A stretch of 64,000 nt of DNA from Caldilineaceae bacterium. GTDB lineage: Bacteria > Chloroflexota > Anaerolineae > Caldilineales > Caldilineaceae. The notes below the pieces were generated by a model. It was given only the letters and a program-made list of their open reading frames with translations, made no database searches and was not told the origin of the DNA. The DNA lies in the NCBI GenBank assembly GCA_022842065.1, contig JALHQH010000018.1:1-64000 (forward strand), given 5' to 3'. Below, piece by piece: positions 50,339-59,316 of this stretch; within the stretch, counting starts at the first letter, position 1, and each line of letters begins with the position of its first letter. Made by a program: the position numbers and the translations under genes.

Positions 50339-53300
50339 CACATTCACCGGGATCACCTTGGCCGCGAGCACCAAGTCATTGAACGCGGCCAGATCATCGC
50401 CGATGATGCCGTCGAGCAGGGCGAGTTGTTCATCGACCTGGCTGCCGAGGTGGCCGTAGACCGCGTAGGCCTGTTTGGGTGGTGCGGCATCGGCAGCGGC
50501 GACGATGCTGATCAGGTTGATCAACTTGGTGTTGAGCCGAGCAGGCATGCGCAGGCGGTCACCGGCGGTGGCAGCTTTGGTCTGCACCAGTTCGCCTTCG
50601 ATGGTGTCCAGCTTTTCTTTGAGCGCGGCAGCGGCATCGACGATCTGTGCGTTGTCGCTGGCCTGTTCCGTCCAGAGATCAAGCTGTTTGCGGATTTTGC
50701 GCAGTTTGTTGATGCCCTGGTGGGTTTCGTCCACCTTATCGCGGATCTGGGCCCAGAGCGCAAATTGGGCATCAAGGTCAGCCTGGGTGGCGTTGACACG
50801 CGGGTCGGCACTAATGCGGAAACACTCAGTTAAGCTGCTTTCACCAGCCTGGAGTTGTACCACATAATCACCCACATTGGCACGCGGGCCGGTAGCGCTG
50901 AGCAAGCTTTCCGTGGTTAAATCACCGGGGACTTTGGTGGCGGCGGGGTAGCGCATATCCCAGACAAAGCGGTTGAGCCCAGCGCGGGCGGGGAGGATCG
51001 GTTCGTCGTCGGGTTTGCCATTCTTGGCTGCGTCAGCCTTAGGGGCATTGGCCGGTTTGCTCTTGAAGCGCTTGATCTCTTGGTTATTCTTGTCAAGGAT
51101 CGTCAACTCGATCGGCGCGCTGGGCGTTTCGTTCAGCCAGTAGTAGATAATCACCCCGGCCGGCGGATTTTCACCGGCGTCGAGCATGATACGGCGCTGT
51201 TCGCCAAGTTCGCCCTTGCTCTCGGTAAAGGTGATCGCCGAGCCGAGCCCCATCATATAATTCTTGCCGGGGCCGCGGAACATGTTGACACTCCAACCCA
51301 GGGTCAGGCGGCTGGTTTCCCGCGGCGGGAAGAGGATCGCGGGTTGTGCCTCACGCGTAGCAAGTTGGGCCGCTTGGCGCAGGGGGGTGAGGTCGTCGAG
51401 GATCCAGAAGGCGCGACCGTGGGTAGCGACGACCAGATCGCTCTGTTTGACCAGGAGATCGTAGATAGGGGCAATCGGTAAATTGGACTGCATCCGCTGC
51501 CAGGTGCGGCCATCATCGAGTGAGAAGTAGAGGCCGGTTTCGCTGCCGACATAGAGCAGACCGGCGGTGACGGTATCTTCGCGGATCACGCGGGTGATCT
51601 GGGTGCGGCCTTGAAAGGTCGGGAAGCTGCCATCGATCCGCTGCCAGCTTTGGCCGTAGTCGGTCGTTTTGAAGAGATAGGGCTTGTAGTCATCCAACTT
51701 GAGCCGCGTGGCCGAGACGTAGACAGTGGCCGCGTCATGGGGCGACTGTTCAATGGCGGTGATAAAGCTCCACGCAGGCAGATCAGCGGGGGTGACGTTG
51801 GTCCAGTTGCTGCCCCCATCTTTGGAAAGGTGCAGCAGCCCGTCGTCACTGCCGGCCCAGAGTACGCCCTTTTCATGTTTGCTCTCCACAAAGGCGGAGA
51901 TGGTGCAATAATGTTCTGCCCCGCTGGTGTCCAGGGTGAGCGGGCCGCCGGAGGGTTCAAGTTTGGTGGGATCGTTGCGGGTCAGGTCGGGGCTGATCGC
52001 TTCCCAAGTGGTGCCTTCATCGGTCGTGCGGAAGACGTGGTTGCCACAAGTGTAGAGCACGCCGACATCATGCGGCGAAAAGCTGATCGGGAAGGTCCAG
52101 GGGAAACGATATTTCATGCTGCCCGCGCCCCAACCAGTGTAGATCTCCGGCCAGACGGTGACCAGGCGGATCTGTTTAGTGCGGTGATCATACCGCTGCA
52201 GGGCCCCACCACCGCCGGGCGAAGAACCGACCGCGCCGACAAAAACAATGTTGGAATCTTCGGGGTTGACGGCGATATAACCACTCTCCCCCGTGCCGGC
52301 TGAATAACAATCACCCCAGGGAATGCCCCCCTTTTCGGTGGCGCTGGGCACGGCAATGCTCGAGTTATCTTGCTGCGTGCCGTAGACGTGGTAAGGGAAT
52401 TGGTTGTCCACATCCAGGTGATAAAACTGGCCGGTCAGCTGGTTGTAGATTGTTGACCAGGTTGCGCCGCCGTTAAAGGAGACACAGCCACCGCCGTCGT
52501 TGCCGTTGATCATGCGCTGGGGATCTTTGGGGTCGATCCAGAGGCCGTGGTTGTCACCGTGGGGGGTGGTAATCTCGGTGTAATTTTTGCCGCCATCGAC
52601 TGACTTCCACAGCTTGAGGTTGGTAATATAGACCGTCTCAGCGTCTTGCGGATCGGCAAAGATGTGACAGTAATACCAGGGCCGTTGAATCAGGTCACGA
52701 TTTGAACTGAGTTGACTCCAGGTCGCGCCGCTGTCATCCGAGCGGTAGACGCCCGCCTTTTCCCCCTCGGCCTCGATAATCGCCCAGACGCGGTCGGGTT
52801 TGGCCGGCGAGACGGTGAGACCGATTTTGCCTTTGAGACCGTCGGGCAAGCCTTTATTGTTGGTCAACTCGGTCCAATTATCGCCACCGTCAGTCGATTT
52901 CCAGATGCCACTATCGGGGCCGCCGCTGGTGAGCGACCAGAAGTTGCGGATCTGTTCGTAGACCGCGGCGTAGAGGATGCGCGGGTTGGTGGCGTCCATG
53001 GTCAGATCGCCGATGCCGGCTTTGTCACTCTTGTAGAGCACCTTTTCCCAGGTCGCGCCGCCATCTTTGGTGCGGAAGACGCCACGTTCTTCGTTCGGGC
53101 CAAAGGCGTGACCCATCGCGGCGACGTAGACCAGATCAGGGTTGGTGGGATGGATGCGGATCTGTGAAATGTGGTTGGTGTCGCCCAGCCCCACATTGGT
53201 CCACGTCTTGCCCCCATCGGTCGATTTATAGACACCGTCGCCGTAGGAGACATCGCCACGGATCGTCGGTTCACCCGTGCCGGCATAGATCACATTGGGA

Positions 53301-53542
53301 TCAGATTCGGCAACGGCAATGGCCCCCACTGCGGCAGTGGTGAAGTAGCCGTCGGTGATATTTTCCCAGTAGACGCCGCCATCGGTCGTCTTCCAGACGC
53401 CGCCGCCGACGGCGCCAAAATAAAAGGTCATGCGTTCGGTGGGATGGCCGGCCACGGTAATGACGCGACCGCCACGTGGGGGACCGATACAGCGCCAGGT
53501 GAGCGCTTGCAGAAAATTCTGGTCGATTTGTGCTGTGGTCAT
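50336..53542 (-). CDS. Long BNR/sortilin-like beta-propeller protein without signal peptide
   Basis: The 1,068-residue protein consists mainly of Asp-box/BNR repeats (at least nine; for example GGGVWKTTDGGVYWENI, GVYKSTDGGKTWTNVG, GIWKSTDGGDNWTEL). These should form one or two beta-propellers (about 20-720). A beta domain (about 750-930) and a helical C-terminus (about 950-1068, with RDKVDETHQGINKLRKIRKQ) follow. It resembles the VPS10/sortilin-like glycosyl-hydrolase-type proteins found in many bacteria. The start MTTAQIDQNFLQALTWRCIG has no export signal, although homologues are often secreted. Enzymatic activity is uncertain. Confidence 0.85.
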   Translation of the reverse strand: MTTAQIDQNFLQALTWRCIGPPRGGRVITVAGHPTERMTFYFGAVGGGVWKTTDGGVYWENITDGYFTTAAVGAIAVAESDPNVIYAGTGEPTIRGDVSYGDGVYKSTDGGKTWTNVGLGDTNHISQIRIHPTNPDLVYVAAMGHAFGPNEERGVFRTKDGGATWEKVLYKSDKAGIGDLTMDATNPRILYAAVYEQIRNFWSLTSGGPDSGIWKSTDGGDNWTELTNNKGLPDGLKGKIGLTVSPAKPDRVWAIIEAEGEKAGVYRSDDSGATWSQLSSNRDLIQRPWYYCHIFADPQDAETVYITNLKLWKSVDGGKNYTEITTPHGDNHGLWIDPKDPQRMINGNDGGGCVSFNGGATWSTIYNQLTGQFYHLDVDNQFPYHVYGTQQDNSSIAVPSATEKGGIPWGDCYSAGTGESGYIAVNPEDSNIVFVGAVGSSPGGGGALQRYDHRTKQIRLVTVWPEIYTGWGAGSMKYRFPWTFPISFSPHDVGVLYTCGNHVFRTTDEGTTWEAISPDLTRNDPTKLEPSGGPLTLDTSGAEHYCTISAFVESKHEKGVLWAGSDDGLLHLSKDGGSNWTNVTPADLPAWSFITAIEQSPHDAATVYVSATRLKLDDYKPYLFKTTDYGQSWQRIDGSFPTFQGRTQITRVIREDTVTAGLLYVGSETGLYFSLDDGRTWQRMQSNLPIAPIYDLLVKQSDLVVATHGRAFWILDDLTPLRQAAQLATREAQPAILFPPRETSRLTLGWSVNMFRGPGKNYMMGLGSAITFTESKGELGEQRRIMLDAGENPPAGVIIYYWLNETPSAPIELTILDKNNQEIKRFKSKPANAPKADAAKNGKPDDEPILPARAGLNRFVWDMRYPAATKVPGDLTTESLLSATGPRANVGDYVVQLQAGESSLTECFRISADPRVNATQADLDAQFALWAQIRDKVDETHQGINKLRKIRKQLDLWTEQASDNAQIVDAAAALKEKLDTIEGELVQTKAATAGDRLRMPARLNTKLINLISIVAAADAAPPKQAYAVYGHLGSQVDEQLALLDGIIGDDLAAFNDLVLAAKVIPVNV

Positions 53543-53607
53543 GGCTGTTTGTCTCCAGTATACTCAGCGTGGATAGGGTAAAAGTGGTCAAGCGACGTTC
53601 ACGAAGA

Positions 53608-53845
53608 GCCGAGGGTTAAAACCCTCGGCGACCAGCTGCCGTCACTCCGTGACTAATAGGAAGGCTAATCCATCAAAACTTAATTGACAAAACACGAGAA
53701 CAGTGTGATCAAAGTTTTGCCAGTTTAACAGGGTGGTCCGCCGTGCGGATCGAGTCACGGAGTGACGGCAGACGGTAGCCGCAGGTTTCAACCTGCGGGT
53801 CAGCGCGCCCCAGGACGCCGGGTCTGATGACCCGGGCGAGCAGCA
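53608..53845. repeat. Composite of nested palindromes
   Basis: GCCGAGGGTTAAAACCCTCG (53608-53629 in full) is a palindrome. TGCCGTCACTCCGTGACT (53637-53654) is matched exactly at 53753-53770. CCGCAGGTTTCAACCTGCGG (about 53779) and CCGGGTCTGATGACCCGG (about 53818) follow. No gene is seen in 53543-53908. Confidence 0.8.
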
Positions 53846-53908
53846 AACAGATTGGGAGGGGTGGGATGGAATGGGAATTGGGTGTGGGGTTGGGACTGTA
53901 AGTCTCAC

Positions 53909-54160
53909 TTAGCCCCAGTTGCTACGGCCAAGTAAATAGGCCAGTCTGAGCCAGCGATAAAGCCGTCCGGTTACCTTGGTTTGTCGTGCATGGGTCACCC
54001 CTTGCTGTAAGCGGGGATAGTGAATCAAGACCCGCCGCGTTGGCCGGCGCTGTCGATAAATCCGCCGCAGCCGGTCAAAGAGAAAGATCAAGAGGACTGC
54101 AACTTTGAGCAAGGTATAAAGATAGTGGGCTACGCTATGCACCATCGTCGTGACATCCAT
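53909..54160 (-). CDS. Small basic protein with one hydrophobic segment
   Basis: The 83-residue product starts MDVTTMVHSVAHYLYTLLKV and has a likely membrane helix (YTLLKVAVLLIFLFDRL, about 15-31). A strongly basic remainder follows (RRIYRQRRPTRRVLIH). The start overlaps the end of the upstream gene by 26 bases. It is not recognised. No good ribosome site is visible, but translational coupling is possible. Confidence 0.4.
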   Translation of the reverse strand: MDVTTMVHSVAHYLYTLLKVAVLLIFLFDRLRRIYRQRRPTRRVLIHYPRLQQGVTHARQTKVTGRLYRWLRLAYLLGRSNWG

Positions 54161-54356
54161 TTCGCCGAAAATAACGTACCATCTCGATGCGGAGTGTCCG
54201 GTGGCCAGCCACGTGGTGGCGTGGTGGCCACTGGCGCCAACCGCCGACCCCCTCCCCTTGGTCCGCTTGGGACGCAGTTGCGACAGCCGGGCGCAAGTGG
54301 GCGAAAGAGGCAGCCACCCCCTGCTTCAGTGACTGTGATGAGCGACGGTTGGTCAT
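54135..54356 (-). CDS. Small basic unknown protein
   Basis: The ATG overlaps the preceding stop (ATGA), and AAGGGAG lies six bases upstream within the previous gene, so translation is plausible. The 73-residue product starts MTNRRSSQSLKQGVAASFAH and ends RRNGCHDDGA. No domain is recognised. Confidence 0.4.
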   Translation of the reverse strand: MTNRRSSQSLKQGVAASFAHLRPAVATASQADQGEGVGGWRQWPPRHHVAGHRTLRIEMVRYFRRNGCHDDGA

Positions 54357-55039
54357 GATTTACTCCCTTGATAATCAACGTACAGTTCAAGATTGGGATC
54401 ACCAGGCGCAATTTGAAAGTGTACAGCCGGCCCAACCACCACGCCCTGGGGGTCAAGCAATTCGATCGTCCACAGCCCGGCGGGTGAGAGCCCAGGAAAT
54501 TCGACTTTTAAGTTGGCATAACGCTGGCGGCTGTGAGGCGTCGGCCAGGTATAGCTGGGAATGCCAGGGTAAGTCCGTTGTCCCACCGTCAACCGTTGGC
54601 CATCTTTGTGTACGCGCACCTGATAGTCGGCCACGCCCTCTTCTCCCACATGGGCAAAGAGAAAAAGCCGGAGCGTAAGGCGCTCGGCAAAGCGCGCCTG
54701 CTCCACCACCGTAAAGGGCAGGGCAAGCGGTGCAGACGGGAGCAGCGGTGATGACAGTAGAGTAGTTGGCACAGCTGACGTTGCTTGCCCCTGTGGTAGG
54801 GTAGCTACTTCTGTGGCATGGCCCATGTCATTAACCCAGAACAGTTGACCCTTGTAACAGCACGCCACGCCGCCTTCGTTGATAATACGTGGCTGTTCGT
54901 TCTGCACGGTCTGGGCCTGTGCTACCCCACCCATCGAGAAGGAAGTAGGTAATTGACGGCTGACAATGCCCAAACAGGTCCCCAGCAGCAGTGCGCTTAA
55001 AAAGAGTTGATAAGCAGTCGAAAGTCGGATGGTACGCAT
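54353..55039 (-). CDS. Secreted protein of unknown function
   Basis: The ATG at 55039 has AGGGGAG upstream. The 228-residue product has a signal peptide with a long hydrophobic core (about 10-45, ending near VAQAQ). A Leu/Ser/Pro linker (LSSPLLPSAPLALPFTV) follows, then a beta-rich C-terminal domain (about 105-228). In that domain, LTLRLFLFAHVGEEGVADYQ and ANLKVEFPGLSPAGLWTIEL resemble an immunoglobulin- or carbohydrate-binding-like sandwich. It starts a three-gene cluster with overlapping ends. The family is unknown. Confidence 0.6.
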   Translation of the reverse strand: MRTIRLSTAYQLFLSALLLGTCLGIVSRQLPTSFSMGGVAQAQTVQNEQPRIINEGGVACCYKGQLFWVNDMGHATEVATLPQGQATSAVPTTLLSSPLLPSAPLALPFTVVEQARFAERLTLRLFLFAHVGEEGVADYQVRVHKDGQRLTVGQRTYPGIPSYTWPTPHSRQRYANLKVEFPGLSPAGLWTIELLDPQGVVVGPAVHFQIAPGDPNLELYVDYQGSKS

Positions 55040-55107
55040 TGCTCACTCCCCTAGTGAAGGTCAATCAAAACAAGAAAATATGCAAGATAAATTAGATGAA
55101 AAATAAA

Positions 55108-55147
55108 AATAGCCGGCCCGTCTTTTGGAAAAGACGGGCCGGCTATT
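55108..55147. terminator. Intrinsic terminator-like hairpin (19-bp perfect stem)
   Basis: AATAGCCGGCCCGTCTTTT (55108-55126) pairs with 55129-55147 around GG, preceded by AAATAAA. It acts best on minus-strand transcripts and so may end RNA coming from the 55464-56794 gene group. Confidence 0.8.
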
Positions 55148-55463
55148 CACGTGCCCAGATATACAGCTTAGTGAGCGCTTTTTGCGCCACTATTCTTTAC
55201 TACGATATTACGATGCGCTCAATGCGATTAACCTATGCGATCAGGTGATACACAAGGCATACGCAATTTTGGTCGCAGATTACAGCCAATTATAGCGCAG
55301 ATGCCGGCTATTTCATCACACATTTGGCGCATCTGCAATCAGTCAAATGTCGTATTTATGCTTAAAATCGCCTAACATCAGGCCATCACACAACTAAGAT
55401 AGCACTAAATAAGTGCTTTTTGGCAGCTTTTGTTATCTTTACCCTTTGGTTCGGCTGAATGTG
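55148..55463. other. Gene-free stretch
   Basis: No gene, RNA or strong repeat was recognised; the region is AT-rich. Confidence 0.4.
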
Positions 55464-55730
55464 TCAACTGCCCTGCAACTTGATACAGCGGATAAAGGTA
55501 ATTTTAAATTTATCTGCGTAGCGGCGTACAGTGACCTTTTCATCATCGCGACGGCTGGTCACAATCCGAGAAATTTGGTCCACAGCCTTACTCGGCACCA
55601 GACACTCGGTGATGATCGAAATCGTGTTGGTAACTGGATCATACTCCAACGCCTGAAAGGGTTTGAGTCCAATACAGATCTGCGCGATTTTTTCTGATAT
55701 GGTGGGTGAGAGATTAGTGTTTGCCGTCAT
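55464..55730 (-). CDS. Small unknown cytoplasmic protein
   Basis: The 88-residue product begins MTANTNLSPTISEKIAQICI and ends KFKITFIRCIKLQGS. GGAG lies eight bases before the ATG. Composition and predicted alternation of helix and strand suggest a folded alpha/beta protein. It is the last of a minus-strand group of small genes with no recognised relatives. Confidence 0.6.
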   Translation of the reverse strand: MTANTNLSPTISEKIAQICIGLKPFQALEYDPVTNTISIITECLVPSKAVDQISRIVTSRRDDEKVTVRRYADKFKITFIRCIKLQGS

Positions 55731-55848
55731 GATGCTTCTCCACGCTCAGCTTCTGTCGTTCTAGAGGGCGACCAGTTCAAAAACGGCAATTTAATCATCA
55801 CGACGCGTGCCGGTGATTCCCGTTTCCAAAGAGAGCGCGCCTTCGGGG

Positions 55849-56244
55849 CTAGCTCATCAAGAGCTCATTCTCTTTACCACGAATTTCCTTCGTTACCATC
55901 AACGAACGCAGCTGGCTACCCAGCATTTGAATGGTGGTAGCAGCGGCGACACGCCCCAACGGAGAAAGTCTTTCTTTGATCATCAATTTTAGGAGATCGC
56001 GCAAACAGCGGTTGTGTTCCAGCACACGAACTGGCGTAATCGTCACATCATCAAGCATTTGATTTAGTTCGTCGTATTGTTCGATGATTACCAGGAGGCC
56101 CTCAGAGATCAACTCAATGACGCCGGGTGACTGTTCGTTGATCAAGTCTGAGGAAAAGAGACGGTAGACTTCATCTGCGTCTTCAATCGCGCTCTTGATG
56201 AAACGCAAATCTTTGTCTTTCCCCGGCTTGGGTTTGTCCGACAT
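55849..56244 (-). CDS. Small helical unknown protein
   Basis: The ATG at 56244 (MSDKPKPGKDKDLRFIKSAI) has AAAAGGGA upstream. The 131-residue product is almost wholly helical (DADEVYRLFSSDLINEQSPG, then VIELISEGLLVIIEQYDELN and LEHNRCLRDLLKLMIKERL) with a Lys-rich start. It overlaps the end of the upstream membrane-protein gene by 62 bases, which is long for an operon overlap. The family is unknown. Confidence 0.6.
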   Translation of the reverse strand: MSDKPKPGKDKDLRFIKSAIEDADEVYRLFSSDLINEQSPGVIELISEGLLVIIEQYDELNQMLDDVTITPVRVLEHNRCLRDLLKLMIKERLSPLGRVAAATTIQMLGSQLRSLMVTKEIRGKENELLMS

Positions 56245-56605
56245 CGTTGATCCCTTTTCTTCTTGCTTTGCTTGCGCGGGCAAGCGCTACGGCGACTTCG
56301 TGCTTATAGTCCAGGTAACGATTGGTATCGCCCAGGATCATAGGCAGCCCAGATGCAACAAAGCCGGCGGCGATTTTCAACGTATTTACCGCGCCAATGC
56401 GCGTGCTCAACGCCGCCAAGGTGACAAAGACACCAAAAACAACAAAAAGTGAAGTATAACCGTGTTGCCCATGTTTGCGATTCATATAGGCAACCATGCG
56501 GTTATAAAAGAGGCCAAAGCCAAAAAGGCCGGCATAAGCAAGCAGATCTTTGCCCAGTTCAAACTCATAAGCAGCGGTATTCTCTGCTGGTTTCCCGATA
56601 CGCAT
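56183..56605 (-). CDS. Small membrane protein of unknown function
   Basis: Starting at ATG 56605 (MRIGKPAENTAAYEFELGKD), the 140-residue protein has about three membrane helices: LLAYAGLFGFGLFYNRM, YTSLFVVFGVFVTLAALSTR (its first ~17 residues) and TLKIAAGFVASGLPMIL. A basic cytoplasmic tail follows (KARRKGINDVGQTQ). It belongs to a minus-strand group of small genes. No family is recognised. Confidence 0.55.
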   Translation of the reverse strand: MRIGKPAENTAAYEFELGKDLLAYAGLFGFGLFYNRMVAYMNRKHGQHGYTSLFVVFGVFVTLAALSTRIGAVNTLKIAAGFVASGLPMILGDTNRYLDYKHEVAVALARASKARRKGINDVGQTQAGERQRFAFHQERD

Positions 56606-56623
56606 TAGGGTCAAACCTTTCTG

Positions 56624-56794
56624 TTATCCTTTGCGCTGTGTCTGTGGCGCAGCCGGACAGAGAAAATGCCTGTCGCGACGTGCGCATTTACCACAACCGC
56701 AGGGCCATAGAGTGTTTTCGATGTAAGCATAACCATATATGTAAACTCCTACTTGAGTAGTCGAGAAAGCACTGAAAAGGCAGACAGTGAGCAT
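56624..56794 (-). CDS. Possible 56-residue Cys-rich (zinc-ribbon-like) protein
   Basis: In this frame the sequence reads MLTVCLFSAFSTTQVGVYIY, then ENTLWPCGCGKCARRDRHFL and CPAAPQTQRKG. The CxCxxC pattern followed by a His and a Cys looks like a small zinc site. The start is uncertain because the ribosome site is poor. A competing frame (56611-56736; MVMLTSKTLYGPAVVV) has a better AGGAG but a less protein-like product. It would head the small-gene group. Confidence 0.35.
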   Translation of the reverse strand: MLTVCLFSAFSTTQVGVYIYGYAYIENTLWPCGCGKCARRDRHFLCPAAPQTQRKG

Positions 56795-57550
56795 TACCTG
56801 AGCACCGCTTTAAAAACGAACATTTGTGTGCTCTACCAGTGAGAACACAGTCAAGTTTCCAAGCGGTTAGCTGTTTTATGGGATGAGCGAGTGTCGATAA
56901 AAGGTCGTTCCGGCAAGATTCAGATTACTTTTCCGTAAACCTTGGTGGCTACATAGTAGCATTACTATTGCTAACCTGTCAATAGGTGGCATCTAAACAT
57001 GGGCTGAATTGCGTAGAAACTGCGAGCTTTTTGGCGGCTTTCTACGAAACTTCTTAAGCCACAAGTGCAGGGAAACGTTTAACTTTCAGCGAGATGGCAT
57101 TAGCCGGCTAAGAGAATCGCCAGTGGTAGGCTACGCTTTTGGGGCCAAAATTGGTCAAGTCATAGAGTCCAATCACCGCAGCGGCCAGCTGACAAGCTGC
57201 TGATTGGGGAATAACAGAATTATAGCTGAGTAAACACTCGAGTAAATATATGGTTTCCTGCTTTATATAAGCTTTTATAAAGCTTTTTTATCGCTTTATG
57301 GCTAAAATCAGCGTGACAAATACTCATCGGGGATTAACTGGCAGAGAAAGTTTAACTACAGCGATAGAGGAAAAATAAAAGCACAGAGGCCACAGCGGTC
57401 ACAGCGGTCAGAGAGAGCATCGGTAACCTAGACAAATCGCTACCCTGCCCCTTTGTAACTCTGCCCCTTTGCAACTCTATGCTATACTCGTGGCGAATGA
57501 AATCAATTTGTCTGATCAAAACATTATCCCAGTAGGAAACTCGGTAGCGC
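56795..57550. other. Gene-free region upstream of purM
   Basis: No credible gene or structured RNA was recognised in ~750 bases. A TATACT box near 57483 may be the purM -10 element. A purine riboswitch was looked for, but its conserved core was not found. Confidence 0.4.
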
Positions 57551-58579
57551 ATGACAAACGCCTCAACCCAAACTCGTTATCAGGCCGCTGGTGTCGATAT
57601 CGATGCCGGCAACCGCGCCGTTGAATTGATGAAGGCGGCGGTACGCAGCACGCACACCCCGGCCGTCTTGGCCGAGATCGGTAGCTTTGGCGGTCTCTTT
57701 GCCCTCAACAATCTACCTGGTGCCCCTGTGTTAGTTGCCTCGACCGATGGCGTCGGCACCAAAGTCAAGTTGGCCGCCCAATATCAGCGCTGGGCCGGCA
57801 TTGGCCATGATATTGTCAACCACTGTGTCAATGATATTCTGGTGCAAAATGCTCGTCCCCTCTTTTTCCTCGACTATATTGCCAGCAGTAAACTTGATCC
57901 GGCGCAGGTGGCGGCGGTCGTTGGCGGCATTGCCGATGCGTGTCGCAGGGTCGGCTGTGCGCTCTTGGGCGGCGAAACGGCTGAGATGCCGGGGGTTTAT
58001 ACCGAGGGCGCTTTTGATCTGGCCGGGACGATCGTTGGGCTGGTCGATCGGCAGCAGCTTTATCCCCAATCGGCGGCGATGCAGGCCGGCGATTTGCTGA
58101 TTGGGCTGCCCAGTAGTGGACCTCATACCAATGGCTTCTCGCTGATCCGACAGCTGATCGCCGACCAGGATCCGCAACAGTTGCTGGCGGATGGGCAAAC
58201 CTTGATCGACGCCCTGTTGCAGCCCCATCGTGCCTACGTAACCGAAATTGATCAAGTGCAGCGGGCGGCCATTCCGCTGTATGGTCTGGCCCATATCACC
58301 GGCGGCGGCTTCCTGGATAATATTCCACGGGTCTTGCCCGCGACGTTGGGTGCAGTCATCGAATTGGGCAGTTGGACGATCCCGCCCCTCTTTCGCGAGT
58401 TGACCGCTTGGGGCGACATGGAATTGGCGGAAGCGCTGCGGGTCTTTAACATGGGGATCGGCATGGTCATGATTGCGCCGGCCACGGCCCAGGCGGCGAT
58501 CCAACAACTGCTGCCGGACGCGGTCGTGATCGGCGAGTTGGCGGCACGCCAACCGGACCAAGCGGCAGTCACTTTTTAA
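57551..58579 (+). CDS. purM: Phosphoribosylformylglycinamidine cyclo-ligase PurM
   Basis: This 342-residue enzyme makes aminoimidazole ribonucleotide, the fifth step of purine synthesis, in the cytoplasm. Family motifs are YQAAGVDIDAGNRAVELMK, SIG-like FGGLFALN, VASTDGVGTKVKLA, GHDIVNHCVNDILVQNARPL, GGETAEMPGVY, LIGLPSSGPHTNGFSLIR and HITGGGFLDNIPRVLP. It is full length and intact. purN follows 101 bases downstream, with a hairpin element in the gap. Confidence 0.97.
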   Translation: MTNASTQTRYQAAGVDIDAGNRAVELMKAAVRSTHTPAVLAEIGSFGGLFALNNLPGAPVLVASTDGVGTKVKLAAQYQRWAGIGHDIVNHCVNDILVQNARPLFFLDYIASSKLDPAQVAAVVGGIADACRRVGCALLGGETAEMPGVYTEGAFDLAGTIVGLVDRQQLYPQSAAMQAGDLLIGLPSSGPHTNGFSLIRQLIADQDPQQLLADGQTLIDALLQPHRAYVTEIDQVQRAAIPLYGLAHITGGGFLDNIPRVLPATLGAVIELGSWTIPPLFRELTAWGDMELAEALRVFNMGIGMVMIAPATAQAAIQQLLPDAVVIGELAARQPDQAAVTF

Positions 58580-58597
58580 ACGATAAAAACGGTCAGT

Positions 58598-58649
58598 TGG
58601 TCGCGGGGTCGTGTGGTCGCGTCGTAACGACCATACGACCCCGCGACCA
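58598..58649. repeat. Inverted repeat between purM and purN (15-bp arms)
   Basis: TGGTCGCGGGGTCGT (58598-58612) pairs with 58635-58649 around 22 bases. It could lower purN expression relative to purM or protect the purM mRNA end. Confidence 0.8.
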
Positions 58650-58680
58650 CACGACGAGTCGCATCAATTGAGGAATCAAG

Positions 58681-59295
58681 ATGACAACAAGACTTGCAGT
58701 ACTGATTTCGGGGAATGGCTCCAATCTACAGGCAATCATCGATGCGATCCGCCAGCGGCAGTTGGATGCCCAAATTGTGGTGGTGATTGCCAACCGCAAA
58801 GAGGCGTATGGGCTGCAACGCGCGGCAAAGGCGGGCATTCCAACCGTTTATCATGGGCTGAAAGCTTATCGCGAGGCGGGCAAGGAGCGCGCCACCTATG
58901 ACGCCGATCTCGCGTTGCTCCTGCAGCCTTATCACCCGGATTGGGTGGTATTGGCCGGTTGGATGCACCTACTCAGCAACGCCTTTTTGCAGCACTTTCC
59001 CTATCGGGTGATTAATCTACACCCGGCGCTACCTGGCCAATTCCCTGGAACCGATGCGATTGGCCGTGCCTTTCGGGCCTATCAACAGGGCGAGATCAAG
59101 AAGACCGGCATCATGGTACACCTGGTACCGGATGAAGGGGTTGATAACGGGCCGATTCTGGAGACAAAAGAGGTGCCGTTCTATCCCACCGACACCCTGG
59201 AAAACGTCGAACAACGCGTGCATCAGGCCGAACATACCATCCTGGTTGGGGCCCTTTACCGTCTCATCGAAGGCGATGAGACGGTAAAGGAGTGA
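58681..59295 (+). CDS. purN: Phosphoribosylglycinamide formyltransferase PurN
   Basis: The 204-residue enzyme transfers a formyl group from 10-formyl-tetrahydrofolate to glycinamide ribonucleotide. Motifs are LISGNGSNLQAIIDAI, VVVIANRKEAYGLQRAA, LAGWMHLLSNAFL, the signature NLHPALPGQFPGTDAIGRAF with catalytic Asn and His, and HLVPDEGVDNGPIL with the catalytic Asp. It is full length, slightly shorter than the E. coli enzyme. It probably forms an operon with purM. Confidence 0.96.
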   Translation: MTTRLAVLISGNGSNLQAIIDAIRQRQLDAQIVVVIANRKEAYGLQRAAKAGIPTVYHGLKAYREAGKERATYDADLALLLQPYHPDWVVLAGWMHLLSNAFLQHFPYRVINLHPALPGQFPGTDAIGRAFRAYQQGEIKKTGIMVHLVPDEGVDNGPILETKEVPFYPTDTLENVEQRVHQAEHTILVGALYRLIEGDETVKE

Positions 59296-59316
59296 ACGCC
59301 ACTTAGGTTTCAACGC

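Noticed and set aside
56795..57550. Purine riboswitch upstream of purM
   Set aside because: The conserved loops and P1 of purine or related riboswitches could not be found by eye.
57352..57552. 66-residue minus-strand frame at the purM start
   Set aside because: No ribosome site or conservation signal; it overlaps the likely purM promoter region.
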